Below, piece by piece: positions 47,681 through 56,975 of a DNA stretch of 64,000 nucleotides; the first letter of the stretch is position 1, and each line of letters opens with the position of its first letter. The notes beneath the pieces are model-generated. The model saw only the letters and a list, made by a program, of their open reading frames with translations. It searched no databases and was not told where the DNA came from. Source of the DNA: Allomesorhizobium camelthorni (lineage in GTDB: Bacteria; Pseudomonadota; Alphaproteobacteria; Rhizobiales; Rhizobiaceae); contig NZ_JAAKZF010000007.1 of assembly GCF_011045125.1 (NCBI RefSeq), positions 99,028 to 163,027 of the forward strand, written 5' to 3'. The position numbers and the translations under genes are program-made.

Positions 47681-48667
47681 TTATGCGGCCTTATGGTGGT
47701 CGATGCGCGGGGGGCGAATGCCATTGTCACGGCGGCCGGAGGGCATGCTGAGGTAAAAGATCCGCTTCTGCTCTGCCCTCCCTCGCGAAACCGAATCGAG
47801 CACCAGGCCGGTTACCACCATCAGCATCGAAAGCAGCAGCAGTCCGACCGACAGCACCCAGGTGGGGATGCGCGGCACAAGGCCGGTCTCTAAAAACTCG
47901 ATCAGGACGGGAACTCCGAGTACGGTGCTGGCTATCAGGAACAGCGCCGCGACTGTCCCGAAGAAGCGAAGCGGCTGCGTCTCCTTCATCAGCAACGCAA
48001 ACATCAGAAGGATTTTTGCGCCATCCCGGCAAGTCGAAAGTTTCGACGTCGACCCCTCGGGCCGGCGGCCGTAGTCGAGCGCAATTTCACTCACAGGCAA
48101 TTTGAGCTGCGATGCGTGAACCGACATCTCCGTCTCGATCTCGAATCCGCCGGAGACTGCCGGGAAGCTCTTGACGAAGCGCCGGGTGAAGGCACGGTAG
48201 CCCGAAAAGATGTCAGTGAAATCACGGCCGAACAGGCGCTTGTAGAGTCCGTTGAAAATCCGGTTGCCGGCCGCATGGCCGGCTCGGCCTGCGTTGTCGG
48301 TGACGCCGCGTCGCGTTCCGACCACCATGTCAGCCCGTTCCGTCATCAGAGTGTTGATAAGCAGCGGCGCGTCCTCCGGCGCGTAGGTGCCGTCGCCATC
48401 AGCCATCAGATAGATATCGGCCTCGATGTCGGCGAACATGCGCCGCACGACATTGCCTTTGCCCTGGCGCGATTCGCGTACGACCGTTGCGCCCGCCGCT
48501 CGGGCTTTCAGGGCAGTCAGGTCGCTGGAATTATTGTCGTAGACATAAAGCGCCGCCCCTGGAAGCGCGTCGCGAAAGCGCTTCACAACGTCGCCAATAG
48601 TCTGTTCCTCGTTGTGACAGGGAAGCAGCACTGCGATCGCAAAATCGTCCTCTACGCTGAGCGGCAT
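47681..48667 (-). CDS. Membrane-bound glycosyltransferase family 2 (GtrB/DPM-like)
   Basis: This is a 328-residue GT2 enzyme. The GT-A domain shows VLLPCHNEEQTIGDVVKRF, the DxD-type YLMADGDGTYAPED and FSGYRAFTRRFVKSFP. Two hydrophobic helices close the protein (PLRFFGTVAALFLIASTVLG and TWVLSVGLLLLSMLMVVTGL), the layout of polyprenyl-phosphate sugar transferases. It would load a sugar on a lipid carrier at the cytosolic face. ATG 48667 follows CCGGAGACAC; the 22-codon extension upstream is not family-like. It heads the transporter operon and is divergent from the GT-C-like gene. Confidence 0.9.
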   Translation of the reverse strand: MPLSVEDDFAIAVLLPCHNEEQTIGDVVKRFRDALPGAALYVYDNNSSDLTALKARAAGATVVRESRQGKGNVVRRMFADIEADIYLMADGDGTYAPEDAPLLINTLMTERADMVVGTRRGVTDNAGRAGHAAGNRIFNGLYKRLFGRDFTDIFSGYRAFTRRFVKSFPAVSGGFEIETEMSVHASQLKLPVSEIALDYGRRPEGSTSKLSTCRDGAKILLMFALLMKETQPLRFFGTVAALFLIASTVLGVPVLIEFLETGLVPRIPTWVLSVGLLLLSMLMVVTGLVLDSVSRGRAEQKRIFYLSMPSGRRDNGIRPPRIDHHKAA

Positions 48668-48793
48668 ATGTGTCTCCGGTGGCGCGCTCGGCAGTCCGCA
48701 TGGAACGGGCCCCGGCTTCCCTGATCGATTCACTATTTGTTGAAGCCGTTAAAGCTAGGTTTAAGAGCCGACAAAACAGCGGGAAATCAGTGA

Positions 48794-50614
48794 ATGTTGA
48801 CCGAAATGACTGTAGTCACACCCGGAGCCGGCCGGGCGCCGCGCCCGAAAACCGAAATCGGCCTGGCCGTCATCGCCACCATCGCGATGCTCGCGCTCCA
48901 GGCGATCGGCGGTTTTGAGACACTTGATAACCTTCGCGGCGACAATGACAGCCTGATGCGCCTTGTCGAAGTCCGCGACATGATCGGTGGACAGGGCTGG
49001 TTCGATCTCAATCAATACCGCATGGGACCCGAAGGCGGCTTCGCCATGCACTGGTCGCGGCTGGTGGATGCGCCCATCGCGGCGATCATGCTTGCCGCAT
49101 CTCCCTTGGTCGGCGGCATGGCGGCGGCCGAAACCGTCGCGCTGATCCTGTGGCCGGCGCTGCTTTTCTGCCTCACCCTGTTTTTCATCGTGCGGACCGC
49201 GCGCATTTTCGGCGACGAACCGGCCGTTCTGCCTGCCGTCGTCATCGGCGCGGCCGCCCTCCACTTCATCGGCATCTTCGCGCCCGGCGCGCTCGACCAT
49301 CACAGTGTCCAACTGATGCTGTCGTCGGCAAGCCTGTGCCTGCTGGTTGAAGCGCCCGGAAAACGGCCGGCGGCGGTGCTTTCCGGCGCCTGCGCCGCCC
49401 TGATGCTGGCGGTTGGCATGGAAACCGCGCCCTACGTTGCCGTGATCGGCCTCTGCGTGGCCGGACTGTTCCTGCTCGGCGGCAAGGGCGATGCGGAAGT
49501 CGCCAGAAATTTCGGACTGGGCTTTGCCGGCATCGTGGTGCTGGCGTTCCTCGTCACGGTTCCGGCGTCCGGCTGGGCTGTTGCGCAGTGCGACGCCTTT
49601 TCGGTCGTGCAGTTCGCGGTCGCGGCTCTCGCCGGACTCGGTCTGGCCAGCATCGCATCGGTCGATGCCGCAAGCCGGACGCGTGCCCGGCGGCTAATGG
49701 CGCTGGCTCTGCTTGGCGGGGCGGTCGGCGCGGTCATCCTTCTGATGTTCCCGCAATGCATCGCCGATCCCTATTCGATGCTCGATGAAAGGCTGCGCAA
49801 GGACTGGCTCGATCACGTATCCGAAGCCAAGTCGCTATTCACGCTGATCGCTTCCGAGCCCGGCGCGGTCATCGCACGCTACACGACGCCGCTTATCGGC
49901 CTTGTCTGGATGGCGGTTTCGTTTCGCGGCAGGCCTTGGCGCCGGCCGGACATTCTCGTCGGCGCGGTTCTCGCCGCCGCCTTCGCGGTCAGCGTCTGGC
50001 AGGTGCGGGGCTCGACATTCTCCATCGCTTTCGCAGTCATTCCGCTGTCGGCCTGGATAGCAACCTGGCGCCAGCGGGCGGTGGCGAGCCCGTCGGGCTG
50101 GGTCTCGGCAAAAATGATCGCCGTGTGGCTCGTTTCGCTGAATGCGAGCTGGACCGGCGCGGCCGCCGCAGCCAGCGTCGCCTTCGAACGCAATGCACCG
50201 GACGCGGCAGAGGGGTCGGCCGACGGCGATTGCGAAGGCCGCCAGGATTATGCGGCGCTGGCCCGATTGCCGGAAGCAACGGTTCTTGCGATCTCCAATC
50301 TCGGCTCGCCGATTTTGGCCTACAGCGGACACCGCTCGCTTTCCGGCCCCTATCACCGCAATGTCGAGGGCTTCAGGTTGGCTCTCGATGCGCACACAGG
50401 TTCTGCCGACGATGCGAGGTCGATCATCGAGCGCCACCGCATCGGCTTGGTCGCGGTGTGTCCGGCCAATGCTGAAAGCCTGTTCCTTAAACAGCGCGCG
50501 CCCGAGGGATTTCTGGCGATGCTCATCGATGGCGCTGCGCCGGATTGGCTGGAATTGGTCGACGCTACCGCCGACCAGCCGCTCCGGCTTTACCGGGTGC
50601 GAGCCCGGGACTGA
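48794..50614 (+). CDS. Polytopic membrane protein, probable GT-C glycosyltransferase
   Basis: This is a 606-residue inner-membrane protein with about 11 hydrophobic segments through residue 460, followed by a periplasmic-like C-terminal domain of about 140 residues. The first loop after TM1 carries acidic and Trp-rich sequence (DNDSLMRLVEVRDMIGGQGW, FAMHWSRLVDAP) in the place of the catalytic Asp loop of STT3/PglB and other GT-C enzymes. I do not recognise a named family. It lies divergent from the GT2-methyltransferase-transporter operon, so it could transfer the lipid-linked sugar to its target on the periplasmic side. The GT-C assignment is by layout and motif. Confidence 0.7.
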   Translation: MLTEMTVVTPGAGRAPRPKTEIGLAVIATIAMLALQAIGGFETLDNLRGDNDSLMRLVEVRDMIGGQGWFDLNQYRMGPEGGFAMHWSRLVDAPIAAIMLAASPLVGGMAAAETVALILWPALLFCLTLFFIVRTARIFGDEPAVLPAVVIGAAALHFIGIFAPGALDHHSVQLMLSSASLCLLVEAPGKRPAAVLSGACAALMLAVGMETAPYVAVIGLCVAGLFLLGGKGDAEVARNFGLGFAGIVVLAFLVTVPASGWAVAQCDAFSVVQFAVAALAGLGLASIASVDAASRTRARRLMALALLGGAVGAVILLMFPQCIADPYSMLDERLRKDWLDHVSEAKSLFTLIASEPGAVIARYTTPLIGLVWMAVSFRGRPWRRPDILVGAVLAAAFAVSVWQVRGSTFSIAFAVIPLSAWIATWRQRAVASPSGWVSAKMIAVWLVSLNASWTGAAAAASVAFERNAPDAAEGSADGDCEGRQDYAALARLPEATVLAISNLGSPILAYSGHRSLSGPYHRNVEGFRLALDAHTGSADDARSIIERHRIGLVAVCPANAESLFLKQRAPEGFLAMLIDGAAPDWLELVDATADQPLRLYRVRARD

Positions 50615-50737
50615 GCCCGCCCTGACCTTGCGTCAGCGCAAAGCCGGCATTTGCCAGCAAAACGCGATTGCCCGGGATACGTTTCCTAAACGGTTTGCTG
50701 CCATGGTCGCGGCACATTGTAAAAGCCAGGAATACAG

Positions 50738-52084
50738 ATGAAGCCGCCGTTCGGCCTCGGCCAGACCAGAGACAGCTCCGATCTCGCCTTCACCGATCCG
50801 CTGACCGGTCTCGGCAATGATCGCCGATTCTTCGACAAGGTCGACCGCCTGATCAGCGACCGCGCCGAGGATCCCGCGCCCTTCACTGTCGGCATTCTCG
50901 ACCTCGACGGCTTCAAGCCGATCAACGATCTTTTCGGCCGCAAGGCGGGCGACGACATTCTCGTTCAGGTCGCCATGCGGCTGCGCGCTTCCATGGACGG
51001 CCACTCCGCCGTGACCCGCATAGGCGCCGACGAATTCGCCTTCCTCTATCCCATGGTGTTTTCGGAAGACGCCGCCGCCGAAAAGGCGAAGATGCTGATC
51101 GAGATACTCTCGGCGCCCTACGATGTCGGCGAGCGCACCGCGAGGCTGTCCGCGTCGGTCGGCTGTTCGCTGTTTTCCTCCGGCGACGAGACGACGGAAG
51201 TGCTGGTCAACAAGGCCGAGACCGCGCTTTACCACGCCAAGCGCTCGGGCCGCGGCCGCGTCGTCGTCTACACGCGCGAGATGGAGGAAGCGGCCAAGCG
51301 CGTGACCCGCATCGAGCAGGCGCTGCGCCGCGCCGTCTCGGCCGGCGAGGTCGAACCGCATTTCCAGCCGATCGTCGACCTGAAAGACCGCCGCACCATC
51401 GGCTTCGAGACGCTGGCGCGCTGGACCGACCGCGACCTCGGCTTCGTTTCGCCGGCTGTGTTCATCCCCATCGCGGAGGAGCGCGGCATTATCGGGCCGC
51501 TGTCGCAACTCGTGCTGCGCAAGGCGACGGAAGCCGCCCGCAACTGGCCGAGCGACCTTTTCCTGTCGTTCAACCTGTCGCCCTCGCAGCTCGTCGACCA
51601 GAATACCGGCCTGCACATACTGGCGATCCTGGACCGGACCGGCTTCGACCCGCGCCGCCTCGAGATCGAGATCACCGAGACCGGTCTGATGACCGATCCG
51701 GCTTCGGCGGAGAAGATCGTCGACGACCTGCGCCGATGCGGCATCCGGGTGTCGCTCGACGATTTCGGCACGGGGCAGTCCTCGCTCGGACGCCTGCGCG
51801 AATTCCATTTCGACAAGCTCAAGATCGACCGCGCCTTCGTCTCGTCCATCCTCGACGACCGGCCGTCCGAGCACATCATCCGCGCCATCCTGGCCATGTG
51901 CGAGGGCCTCGGCATGGAGGTGGTCGCCGAGGGCATCGAGGAGGAGGCGCAGGCCGACCGGTTGGTCGAATTCGGCTGTGGCGGCGGGCAGGGCTATTTC
52001 TTCGGCAAGCCGGTCGACGCCGAAGCGACGCTCGGCTACCTGCGCGATTCCTTCCGCGGCGCGCTCCGCGCCAAGGCGATCTAG
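50738..52084 (+). CDS. GGDEF-EAL cyclic-di-GMP protein with variant GGDEF motif
   Basis: This is a 448-residue cytosolic protein without sensor or membrane segment. The GGDEF domain (residues 20-180) has FTVGILDLDGFKPINDLFGR and the signature loop IGADEFAFL, so GADEF replaces GGDEF. The EAL domain (195-440) has FETLARW at the EAL position, NLSPSQL, EITETGLM, the metal loop SLDDFGTGQSSLGRL, KIDRAFV, and AEGIEEEAQADRL; the phosphodiesterase residues look intact. It probably breaks down c-di-GMP; cyclase activity is doubtful. It lies 124 bases after the GT-C-like gene. Confidence 0.93.
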   Translation: MKPPFGLGQTRDSSDLAFTDPLTGLGNDRRFFDKVDRLISDRAEDPAPFTVGILDLDGFKPINDLFGRKAGDDILVQVAMRLRASMDGHSAVTRIGADEFAFLYPMVFSEDAAAEKAKMLIEILSAPYDVGERTARLSASVGCSLFSSGDETTEVLVNKAETALYHAKRSGRGRVVVYTREMEEAAKRVTRIEQALRRAVSAGEVEPHFQPIVDLKDRRTIGFETLARWTDRDLGFVSPAVFIPIAEERGIIGPLSQLVLRKATEAARNWPSDLFLSFNLSPSQLVDQNTGLHILAILDRTGFDPRRLEIEITETGLMTDPASAEKIVDDLRRCGIRVSLDDFGTGQSSLGRLREFHFDKLKIDRAFVSSILDDRPSEHIIRAILAMCEGLGMEVVAEGIEEEAQADRLVEFGCGGGQGYFFGKPVDAEATLGYLRDSFRGALRAKAI

Positions 52085-52168
52085 CTCCCCGCGATAGACG
52101 GCATCGCCGCCTTGAACGGGCTTGCGTTTCTGCTAAACCAGCGTGCGCAGCGCACGGAGCAGATCGCC

Positions 52169-52936
52169 ATGATGCCATCGGCCAGATTTCCCGACCTCGA
52201 GGGCGCATCGGTCCTCATCACCGGCGGCGGATCGGGCATAGGCGCCGCACTCACCGAAGGCTTCGCGCTGCAGGGCTGCAAGGTCGCCTTCATCGACATC
52301 GCCGAGGCGGCGAGCGAAGCGCTGTGCGACGCGGTCGAGAAAAGCGCCGGCGCGCGGCCGCTGTTCCTGAATTGCGACCTGCGCGACATCGAGGCGCTGC
52401 GCGCCGTCGTGGCCCGCGCGGCAGCCGCGCATGGCCCGGCGACGGTGCTGATCAACAACGCCGCTTTCGACCAGCGCCATGCCGTCGAGGATGTCACTCC
52501 CGAATTTTGGGATGATAACCAAGCGATCAATCTGCGCCCGCATTTCTTCACCGCCCAGGCGGTCGCGCCGGGCATGAAGGCGGCCGGCCGCGGCTCCATC
52601 ATCAATTTCACCTCGACCTCCTTCCTCATCAACCATCCCGACATGCCGTCCTACACGGCGGCCAAGGCAGGAATCATCGGGTTGACCAAGGGCCTTGCCG
52701 GAAAGCTCGGCCCGGACGGCATTCGCGTCAATGCGATCGCGCCGGGCTGGGTGATCACCGAGCGCCAGCGCGCCCTCTGGGTGACCGACGAGGCGCTTTC
52801 GGCGCATGTCGCCAAGCAGTGCATCCGCGAGGTGATGAAGCCCGAGGACATGGTCGGCCCCTGCCTTTTCCTGGCCTCAGACGCCTCTCTGAAGCTGACG
52901 GCGCAGACGATGATCGTCGATGGTGGCTACCTGTGA
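52169..52936 (+). CDS. Short-chain dehydrogenase/reductase
   Basis: This is a 255-residue Rossmann-fold oxidoreductase. The cofactor loop is VLITGGGSGIGAALTEGFA; the Ser-Tyr-Lys site is NFTSTSFLINHPDMPSYTAA followed by KAGIIG. Asp at the end of strand 2 (VAFIDIAEA) suggests NAD. It overlaps dgoK by four bases and is the first gene of the galactonate cluster, so it may be a galactose/arabinose-type sugar dehydrogenase. ATG 52169 follows CACGGAGC; the frame extends 19 codons upstream into non-conserved sequence. Confidence 0.9.
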   Translation: MMPSARFPDLEGASVLITGGGSGIGAALTEGFALQGCKVAFIDIAEAASEALCDAVEKSAGARPLFLNCDLRDIEALRAVVARAAAAHGPATVLINNAAFDQRHAVEDVTPEFWDDNQAINLRPHFFTAQAVAPGMKAAGRGSIINFTSTSFLINHPDMPSYTAAKAGIIGLTKGLAGKLGPDGIRVNAIAPGWVITERQRALWVTDEALSAHVAKQCIREVMKPEDMVGPCLFLASDASLKLTAQTMIVDGGYL

Positions 52937-53874
52937 GCGCCCGCGTCGTCGCCGTCGATTGGGGAACATCGCGCCTGCGCATCTGGCTGCTCGACCAGGA
53001 CGGCAGCGTTCTCGCCGAACGCCGCAGCGACGAGGGCATGCTCGCCGCGCGGCCAGACGGCTTTGGACGCATCCTCGAAGGACATCTCGACGCGCTCGGC
53101 GCGCCGGTCGACCTGCCGGCGATCATCTGCGGCATGGCGGGCTCGCGCCAGGGCTGGGTCGAAGCGCCCTATGTCGCCGTCCCCGCCTCCATGCAGGGCA
53201 TTTTCGCAGGCGCAGCTCCCATTCCCGGTTCGCGTCGCGACATCCGCATCCTGCCGGGCGTCGCCCAGCGCGATCCGGCATCGCCCGACGTCATGCGCGG
53301 CGAGGAAACCCAGCTTGCCGGCATCGCCAGCCTGCTCGGCTCGGACAGCCACATTGTCTGCATGCCGGGCACACATTCCAAATGGGTGGAGATCGCTGAC
53401 GGCTCCATCGCCGGCTTCGCCACCTACATGACCGGCGAGCTGTTCTCCGTGCTGGCCGGCCATTCGATCCTCAGCCACTCGCTCGGCGCGGAATCGCATG
53501 CCGTCTCCGCAACGGACCCGCTCTTCCGGCGCTGGTGCCAGGACAGCCTATCCGATCCGGGCGATGTCAGCGCCCGCCTGTTCCGGATCCGCGCCTCGAC
53601 GCTGCTGCTCGACCTAAAACCCGGCCAGGCGGCGGCCGCATTGTCCGGCCTGCTGATAGGGGCGGAAGTCGCCTCGGCGTCCCGCCGTTTCGCCAAGTCC
53701 GGAGCACCGGTCGTCCTGGTCGCGTCGGGAGCCCTGCGCCCGCTCTACGAGGCAGCATTTGGCCTTGCTGGCCTCGAGTTCCATCCCGTCGAGGCTGACG
53801 AGGCGGTGCGCGCCGGCCTCTTCGCCGCGGCGCGCCATCTCGGCATGGGCGAGCCTGCGGGAGCGACGGCATGA
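52933..53874 (+). CDS. dgoK: 2-dehydro-3-deoxygalactonokinase
   Basis: This 313-residue kinase phosphorylates 2-keto-3-deoxygalactonate. Family signatures are VAVDWGTSRLRIWLLDQDGS, GMAGSRQGWVEAPY, RGEETQLAGIASLL and MPGTHSKWVEI. The start is GTG 52933, overlapping the SDR stop (GTGA). A start 38 codons upstream would lie inside the SDR gene. The product is the substrate of the aldolase encoded next, which overlaps by four bases. Confidence 0.95.
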   Translation: MSARVVAVDWGTSRLRIWLLDQDGSVLAERRSDEGMLAARPDGFGRILEGHLDALGAPVDLPAIICGMAGSRQGWVEAPYVAVPASMQGIFAGAAPIPGSRRDIRILPGVAQRDPASPDVMRGEETQLAGIASLLGSDSHIVCMPGTHSKWVEIADGSIAGFATYMTGELFSVLAGHSILSHSLGAESHAVSATDPLFRRWCQDSLSDPGDVSARLFRIRASTLLLDLKPGQAAAALSGLLIGAEVASASRRFAKSGAPVVLVASGALRPLYEAAFGLAGLEFHPVEADEAVRAGLFAAARHLGMGEPAGATA

Positions 53875-54518
53875 CCGCATCCACCCCCTTTCCAAAGCTC
53901 GCCCACGGCCTGGTGGCGATCCTGCGCGGCCTGCGCCCCGAAGAGGCTGTCGACATGGCCACGGCTATTTACGAGGCGGGCATCGAGGCGATCGAGGTGC
54001 CGCTCAACTCGCCCGACCCGTTCACGTCGATCGAACGCATCGTCGCCGCACTTCCGTCCTCGGCGCTGCTCGGGGCCGGCACAGTTTTGACCGCCGAGCA
54101 CGTGGACAGGCTCGCCGCTGCCGGCGGCAGGCTTCTGGTCAGCCCCAATATCGATGCCGCTGTCATGCATCGCGCCGCCCACCACGGCCTGGTCACCATG
54201 CCCGGCGTGTTCACTCCCAGCGAGGCCTTCCAGGCGATCCGCCTCGGCGCATCGGCGCTGAAATTCTTCCCGGCCAGCGCTCTCGGCCCAAAGGGCATCG
54301 CCGCCATCATGGCGGTGTTGCCGCCCGATGCGGTTATCGGCGCGGTCGGCGGCGTCTCGGATAAGGACTTCGCCGACTATGCGAAGATCGGCGTGCGCAC
54401 ATTCGGTCTCGGCTCCAGTCTGTTTGCGCCCGGCATGAGCGCGGCGGCTGTGCGCGAACGCGCCGTGGCCGCGGTAAGCGCCTGGCGCGCCGCCTTCGGG
54501 CCGTCCTCCCATGGCTGA
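53871..54518 (+). CDS. dgoA: 2-dehydro-3-deoxy-6-phosphogalactonate aldolase
   Basis: This 215-residue class I aldolase splits KDPGal to pyruvate and glyceraldehyde-3-phosphate. The KDPG-aldolase fold shows GLVAILRGLRPEEAVDMATA, GAGTVLTAEHVDRLAAAGGR, LLVSPNIDAAVM, and the Schiff-base Lys in SALKFFPASALGPKG. It overlaps dgoK upstream and the SMP-30 gene downstream by 8 bases. Together they form the lower part of the De Ley-Doudoroff route. Confidence 0.95.
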   Translation: MTASTPFPKLAHGLVAILRGLRPEEAVDMATAIYEAGIEAIEVPLNSPDPFTSIERIVAALPSSALLGAGTVLTAEHVDRLAAAGGRLLVSPNIDAAVMHRAAHHGLVTMPGVFTPSEAFQAIRLGASALKFFPASALGPKGIAAIMAVLPPDAVIGAVGGVSDKDFADYAKIGVRTFGLGSSLFAPGMSAAAVRERAVAAVSAWRAAFGPSSHG

Positions 54519-55389
54519 GCCCGCCGTCTCGATCTTCTCGGATGTCGCCTGCGAACTCGGCGAGGGGCCGTCCTACGATCCCGATAGCGGCAAGCTGTTC
54601 TGGTTCGACATTGTCGGCCGCAAGCTCATGGAGAAAGCGTTCCCGGACGGCGCCACCATCGCGCATGACCTGCCGTTCATGGCGAGCGCCATCGCCTTCG
54701 TCGACGCCGACCGGCAATTGCTGGTCGCCGAGAACGGGCTTTATCTGCGCGACGTCAGGACCGCCGCGCTGACGCTCCACACGCCGCTCGAAGCCGACAA
54801 TCCGCTGACGCGCTCCAACGATTCGCGGGTGCATCCTTCCGGCGCCATGTGGATCGGCACCATGCCCAAGGACGAGGGTTCCAAAGCCGGGGCGATCTAC
54901 TGGTTCCGCGCCGGCGAGATCCGCCTGCTCTATTCAGACATCGCGATCCCCAATTCGATCTGCTTTTCGCCGGACGGCGCCACCGCCTATTTCACCGACA
55001 CGCCTTCCGGTTTGCTCCTTCGGGTCGCCTGCGATCCGCTGACCGGCATGCCGTCCGGCGAGCCTGCCGTCTTTCTCGATTGGCGCGGCCAGGAAGGCTG
55101 GATCGACGGCTCGGTGGTCGACGCCGACGGCGTGCTGTGGAATGCGCGCTGGGGCGCCGGCTCCGTCGACGCCTGGTCGCCCGAGGGCAGGCGTCTGCGG
55201 TCGATCTCGATTCCGGCCAGCCAGTCCTCCTGCCCGGCTTTCGCCGGCCCCGATGCGGCGCGTCTGGTCGTCACCTCGGCATGGAAGGGCATGGATGCCG
55301 AGGTGCGCCGCGCCGACCCGCATGCCGGCAAGACCTTCCTTATCGATTTGCCGGTGCGCGGCCGCTTCGAGCCGAAAGTGTCGATCTGA
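54511..55389 (+). CDS. SMP-30/gluconolactonase-family lactonase
   Basis: This is a 292-residue six-bladed propeller lactonase. Metal-site residues can be seen: Glu in CELGEGPSYDP, Asn in TRSNDSRVHPSGAMWIGTMP, and Asp in EGWIDGSVVDADGVLWNARW. It would open galactono-lactone from the dehydrogenase step. Galactonate dehydratase, needed to link lactonase and DgoK, is not in the window. It is the last gene of the four-gene unit. Confidence 0.9.
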   Translation: MAEPAVSIFSDVACELGEGPSYDPDSGKLFWFDIVGRKLMEKAFPDGATIAHDLPFMASAIAFVDADRQLLVAENGLYLRDVRTAALTLHTPLEADNPLTRSNDSRVHPSGAMWIGTMPKDEGSKAGAIYWFRAGEIRLLYSDIAIPNSICFSPDGATAYFTDTPSGLLLRVACDPLTGMPSGEPAVFLDWRGQEGWIDGSVVDADGVLWNARWGAGSVDAWSPEGRRLRSISIPASQSSCPAFAGPDAARLVVTSAWKGMDAEVRRADPHAGKTFLIDLPVRGRFEPKVSI

Positions 55390-55582
55390 AACAACATGGG
55401 CCGGCCGCGACTGGTGCTGATCTACGAACCGGAAGCGTCCTGCCGCACGCGGCTTCTCTGAGCGGCAGGCGCTGAAGATTTCATCCTATCTGGCCGCTCG
55501 CAATGGCGGTTCGGCCTTGCCGGTGCGATGCCCGAAACCGCGGCGAACAGACTGGTGCGATAGCCAATCCCGCTTGTGCTGC

Positions 55583-55623
55583 CCCTCACCCTTACCCTCT
55601 CCCCGTAAGGACGGGGAGAGGGG
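55583..55623. repeat. REP-like hairpin left of the insertion sequence
   Basis: CCCTCTCCCCGT/ACGGGGAGAGGG arms enclose AAGG. The sequence CCCTCACCCTTACCCTCTCC precedes it, which appears in inverted order to the right of the IS. Short repeats of this type are frequent in Rhizobiales. Confidence 0.75.
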
Positions 55624-55629
55624 ACATCG

Positions 55630-56925
55630 TGTCCGAACCGGATAGATAGGTAACGGAATGGACCGGATAGATAGGTGACAGTTTTCTTGTCCGCCGGGAG
55701 GACCGGCGATGGGACGGCGAGAGACTGGCGTCATGGACGAGCGGCTTTTGTTTGTTGCGGCATGTCTTGAGGACGAGGAGACAATGACGGGACTGTGCGC
55801 GGCGCACGGGATATCGCGCAAGACGGGCTACAAGTGGCTTGGGCGCTACCGTGAGCTGGGTCCTGAGGGTCTGCGTGATCTGCCGCGGGCACCGCTGGTG
55901 CATGGGCGGGCAACGCCGGCGGCGGTTGTCGATCGGATCGTGGCGGAGAAGGAGGCACATCCGCAGTGGGGGCCCAAGAAGATTGTGGCGCGGCTTTCGC
56001 GACAGGAGCTAGCGACGGCCTGGCCGTCGGCCTCGACGGCGGGCGCGATCCTTGCGCGGCGGGGCTTGGTGGGGCGGCGGCGTGCCCGCTGGAAGGGGGC
56101 CGGCAACGGACCCTGGCCTGAGCCGGAGGCGCCGAACGCGGTGTGGACGGGCGATCACAAGGGCTGGTTCCGCACCCGCGACGGCTGGCGCTGCGAGCCG
56201 CTGACGGTGATGGACGCCAGGAGCCGCTATCTTCTGGCGCTGGAGGCGACCGGCTCGACCGGGGAGGCGGAGGCTTGGCCGGTGTTCGAGCGGCTGTTTG
56301 GCGAGCACGGCCTGCCGGAGCGCATCAGGAGCGACAACGGTCCGCCCTTCGCAGCGGCCGGCGTCACCGGGCTGACGCCGCTGTCGCTGCGTTTCGTGCG
56401 GCTGGGGATTGCGCTGGAGCGCATCGACCCGGGCAAGCCGCAGCAGAACGGAAAGCATGCTGCCGCTGGCAAAAGCGCCGGCGCTCGACCGGGCGGCGCA
56501 GGCCGAAGCCTTCGAGGCGTTCCGCCGCGACTACAGCCGCACGAAGCGCTGGGCATGGACACGCCGGCCGAGCACTACCGGCCCTCGACGCGGCCAATGC
56601 CGGCCAGCGCGCCCGAGCCCGACTATCTGGCCGAGGCGGCGGTGCGCAAGGTGCGCCACAACGGCGCCGTCAAATGGCGGGGCGGCGAGATCTACGTCGC
56701 GGCGACGCTGGCCGGCGAGCCGGTCGCCATTGAGGAGACCGAGGCCGGCGAATGGGCGATGCGCTTCTACGCTCATCGCCTCGGCTTCATCGACGAAAAG
56801 CACGGCAGGCTGGTCCGCAAAACCGCCTTGCAACCCCGACCAGCCGCCGGTTTTGCGGACCAACAAGGGGGAAAACTGTAACCTATGTATCCGGTCCAAT
56901 TTGTAACCCATCCATCGGCTGGACA
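55630..56925 (+). mobile_element. IS481-family insertion sequence with 4-bp target duplication
   Basis: The element is 1296 bp and begins TGTCC and ends GGACA. Left 57 bases and right 55 bases form imperfect inverted repeats; shared blocks are GGACCGGATA, ATAGGT and ACAGTTTTC. Each end carries two tandem copies of a CCGGATAGATAGGT-like motif, consistent with transposase-binding sites. The flanks end in ATCG on the left (55626-55629) and begin with ATCG on the right (56926-56929), a probable target duplication. It carries one transposase gene, which is damaged. Confidence 0.88.
55709..56881 (+). pseudogene. IS481-family transposase with out-of-frame catalytic segment
   Basis: The frame is open for 390 codons but is damaged. 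The N-terminal helix-turn-helix (GLCAAHGISRKTGYKWLGRY) and DDE core are recognisable: first Asp in WTGDHKGWF and second in RIRSDNGPPF. After PGKPQQNGKH, residues of about 26 codons read AAAGKSAGARPGGAGRSLRG, unrelated to the family, then PHEALGMDTPAEHY returns. In the neighbouring frame the expected AKAPALDRAAQAEAFEAFRR is present. This suggests two small compensating deletions (about 8 and 10 bases) that remove the NGRHER Glu of the catalytic triad. The transposase is probably inactive. Confidence 0.8.
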
Positions 56926-56975
56926 ATCGGCGTTGATGCAAATCGCCTGTGCTGGAGACTGGCATCGGCGATGAC

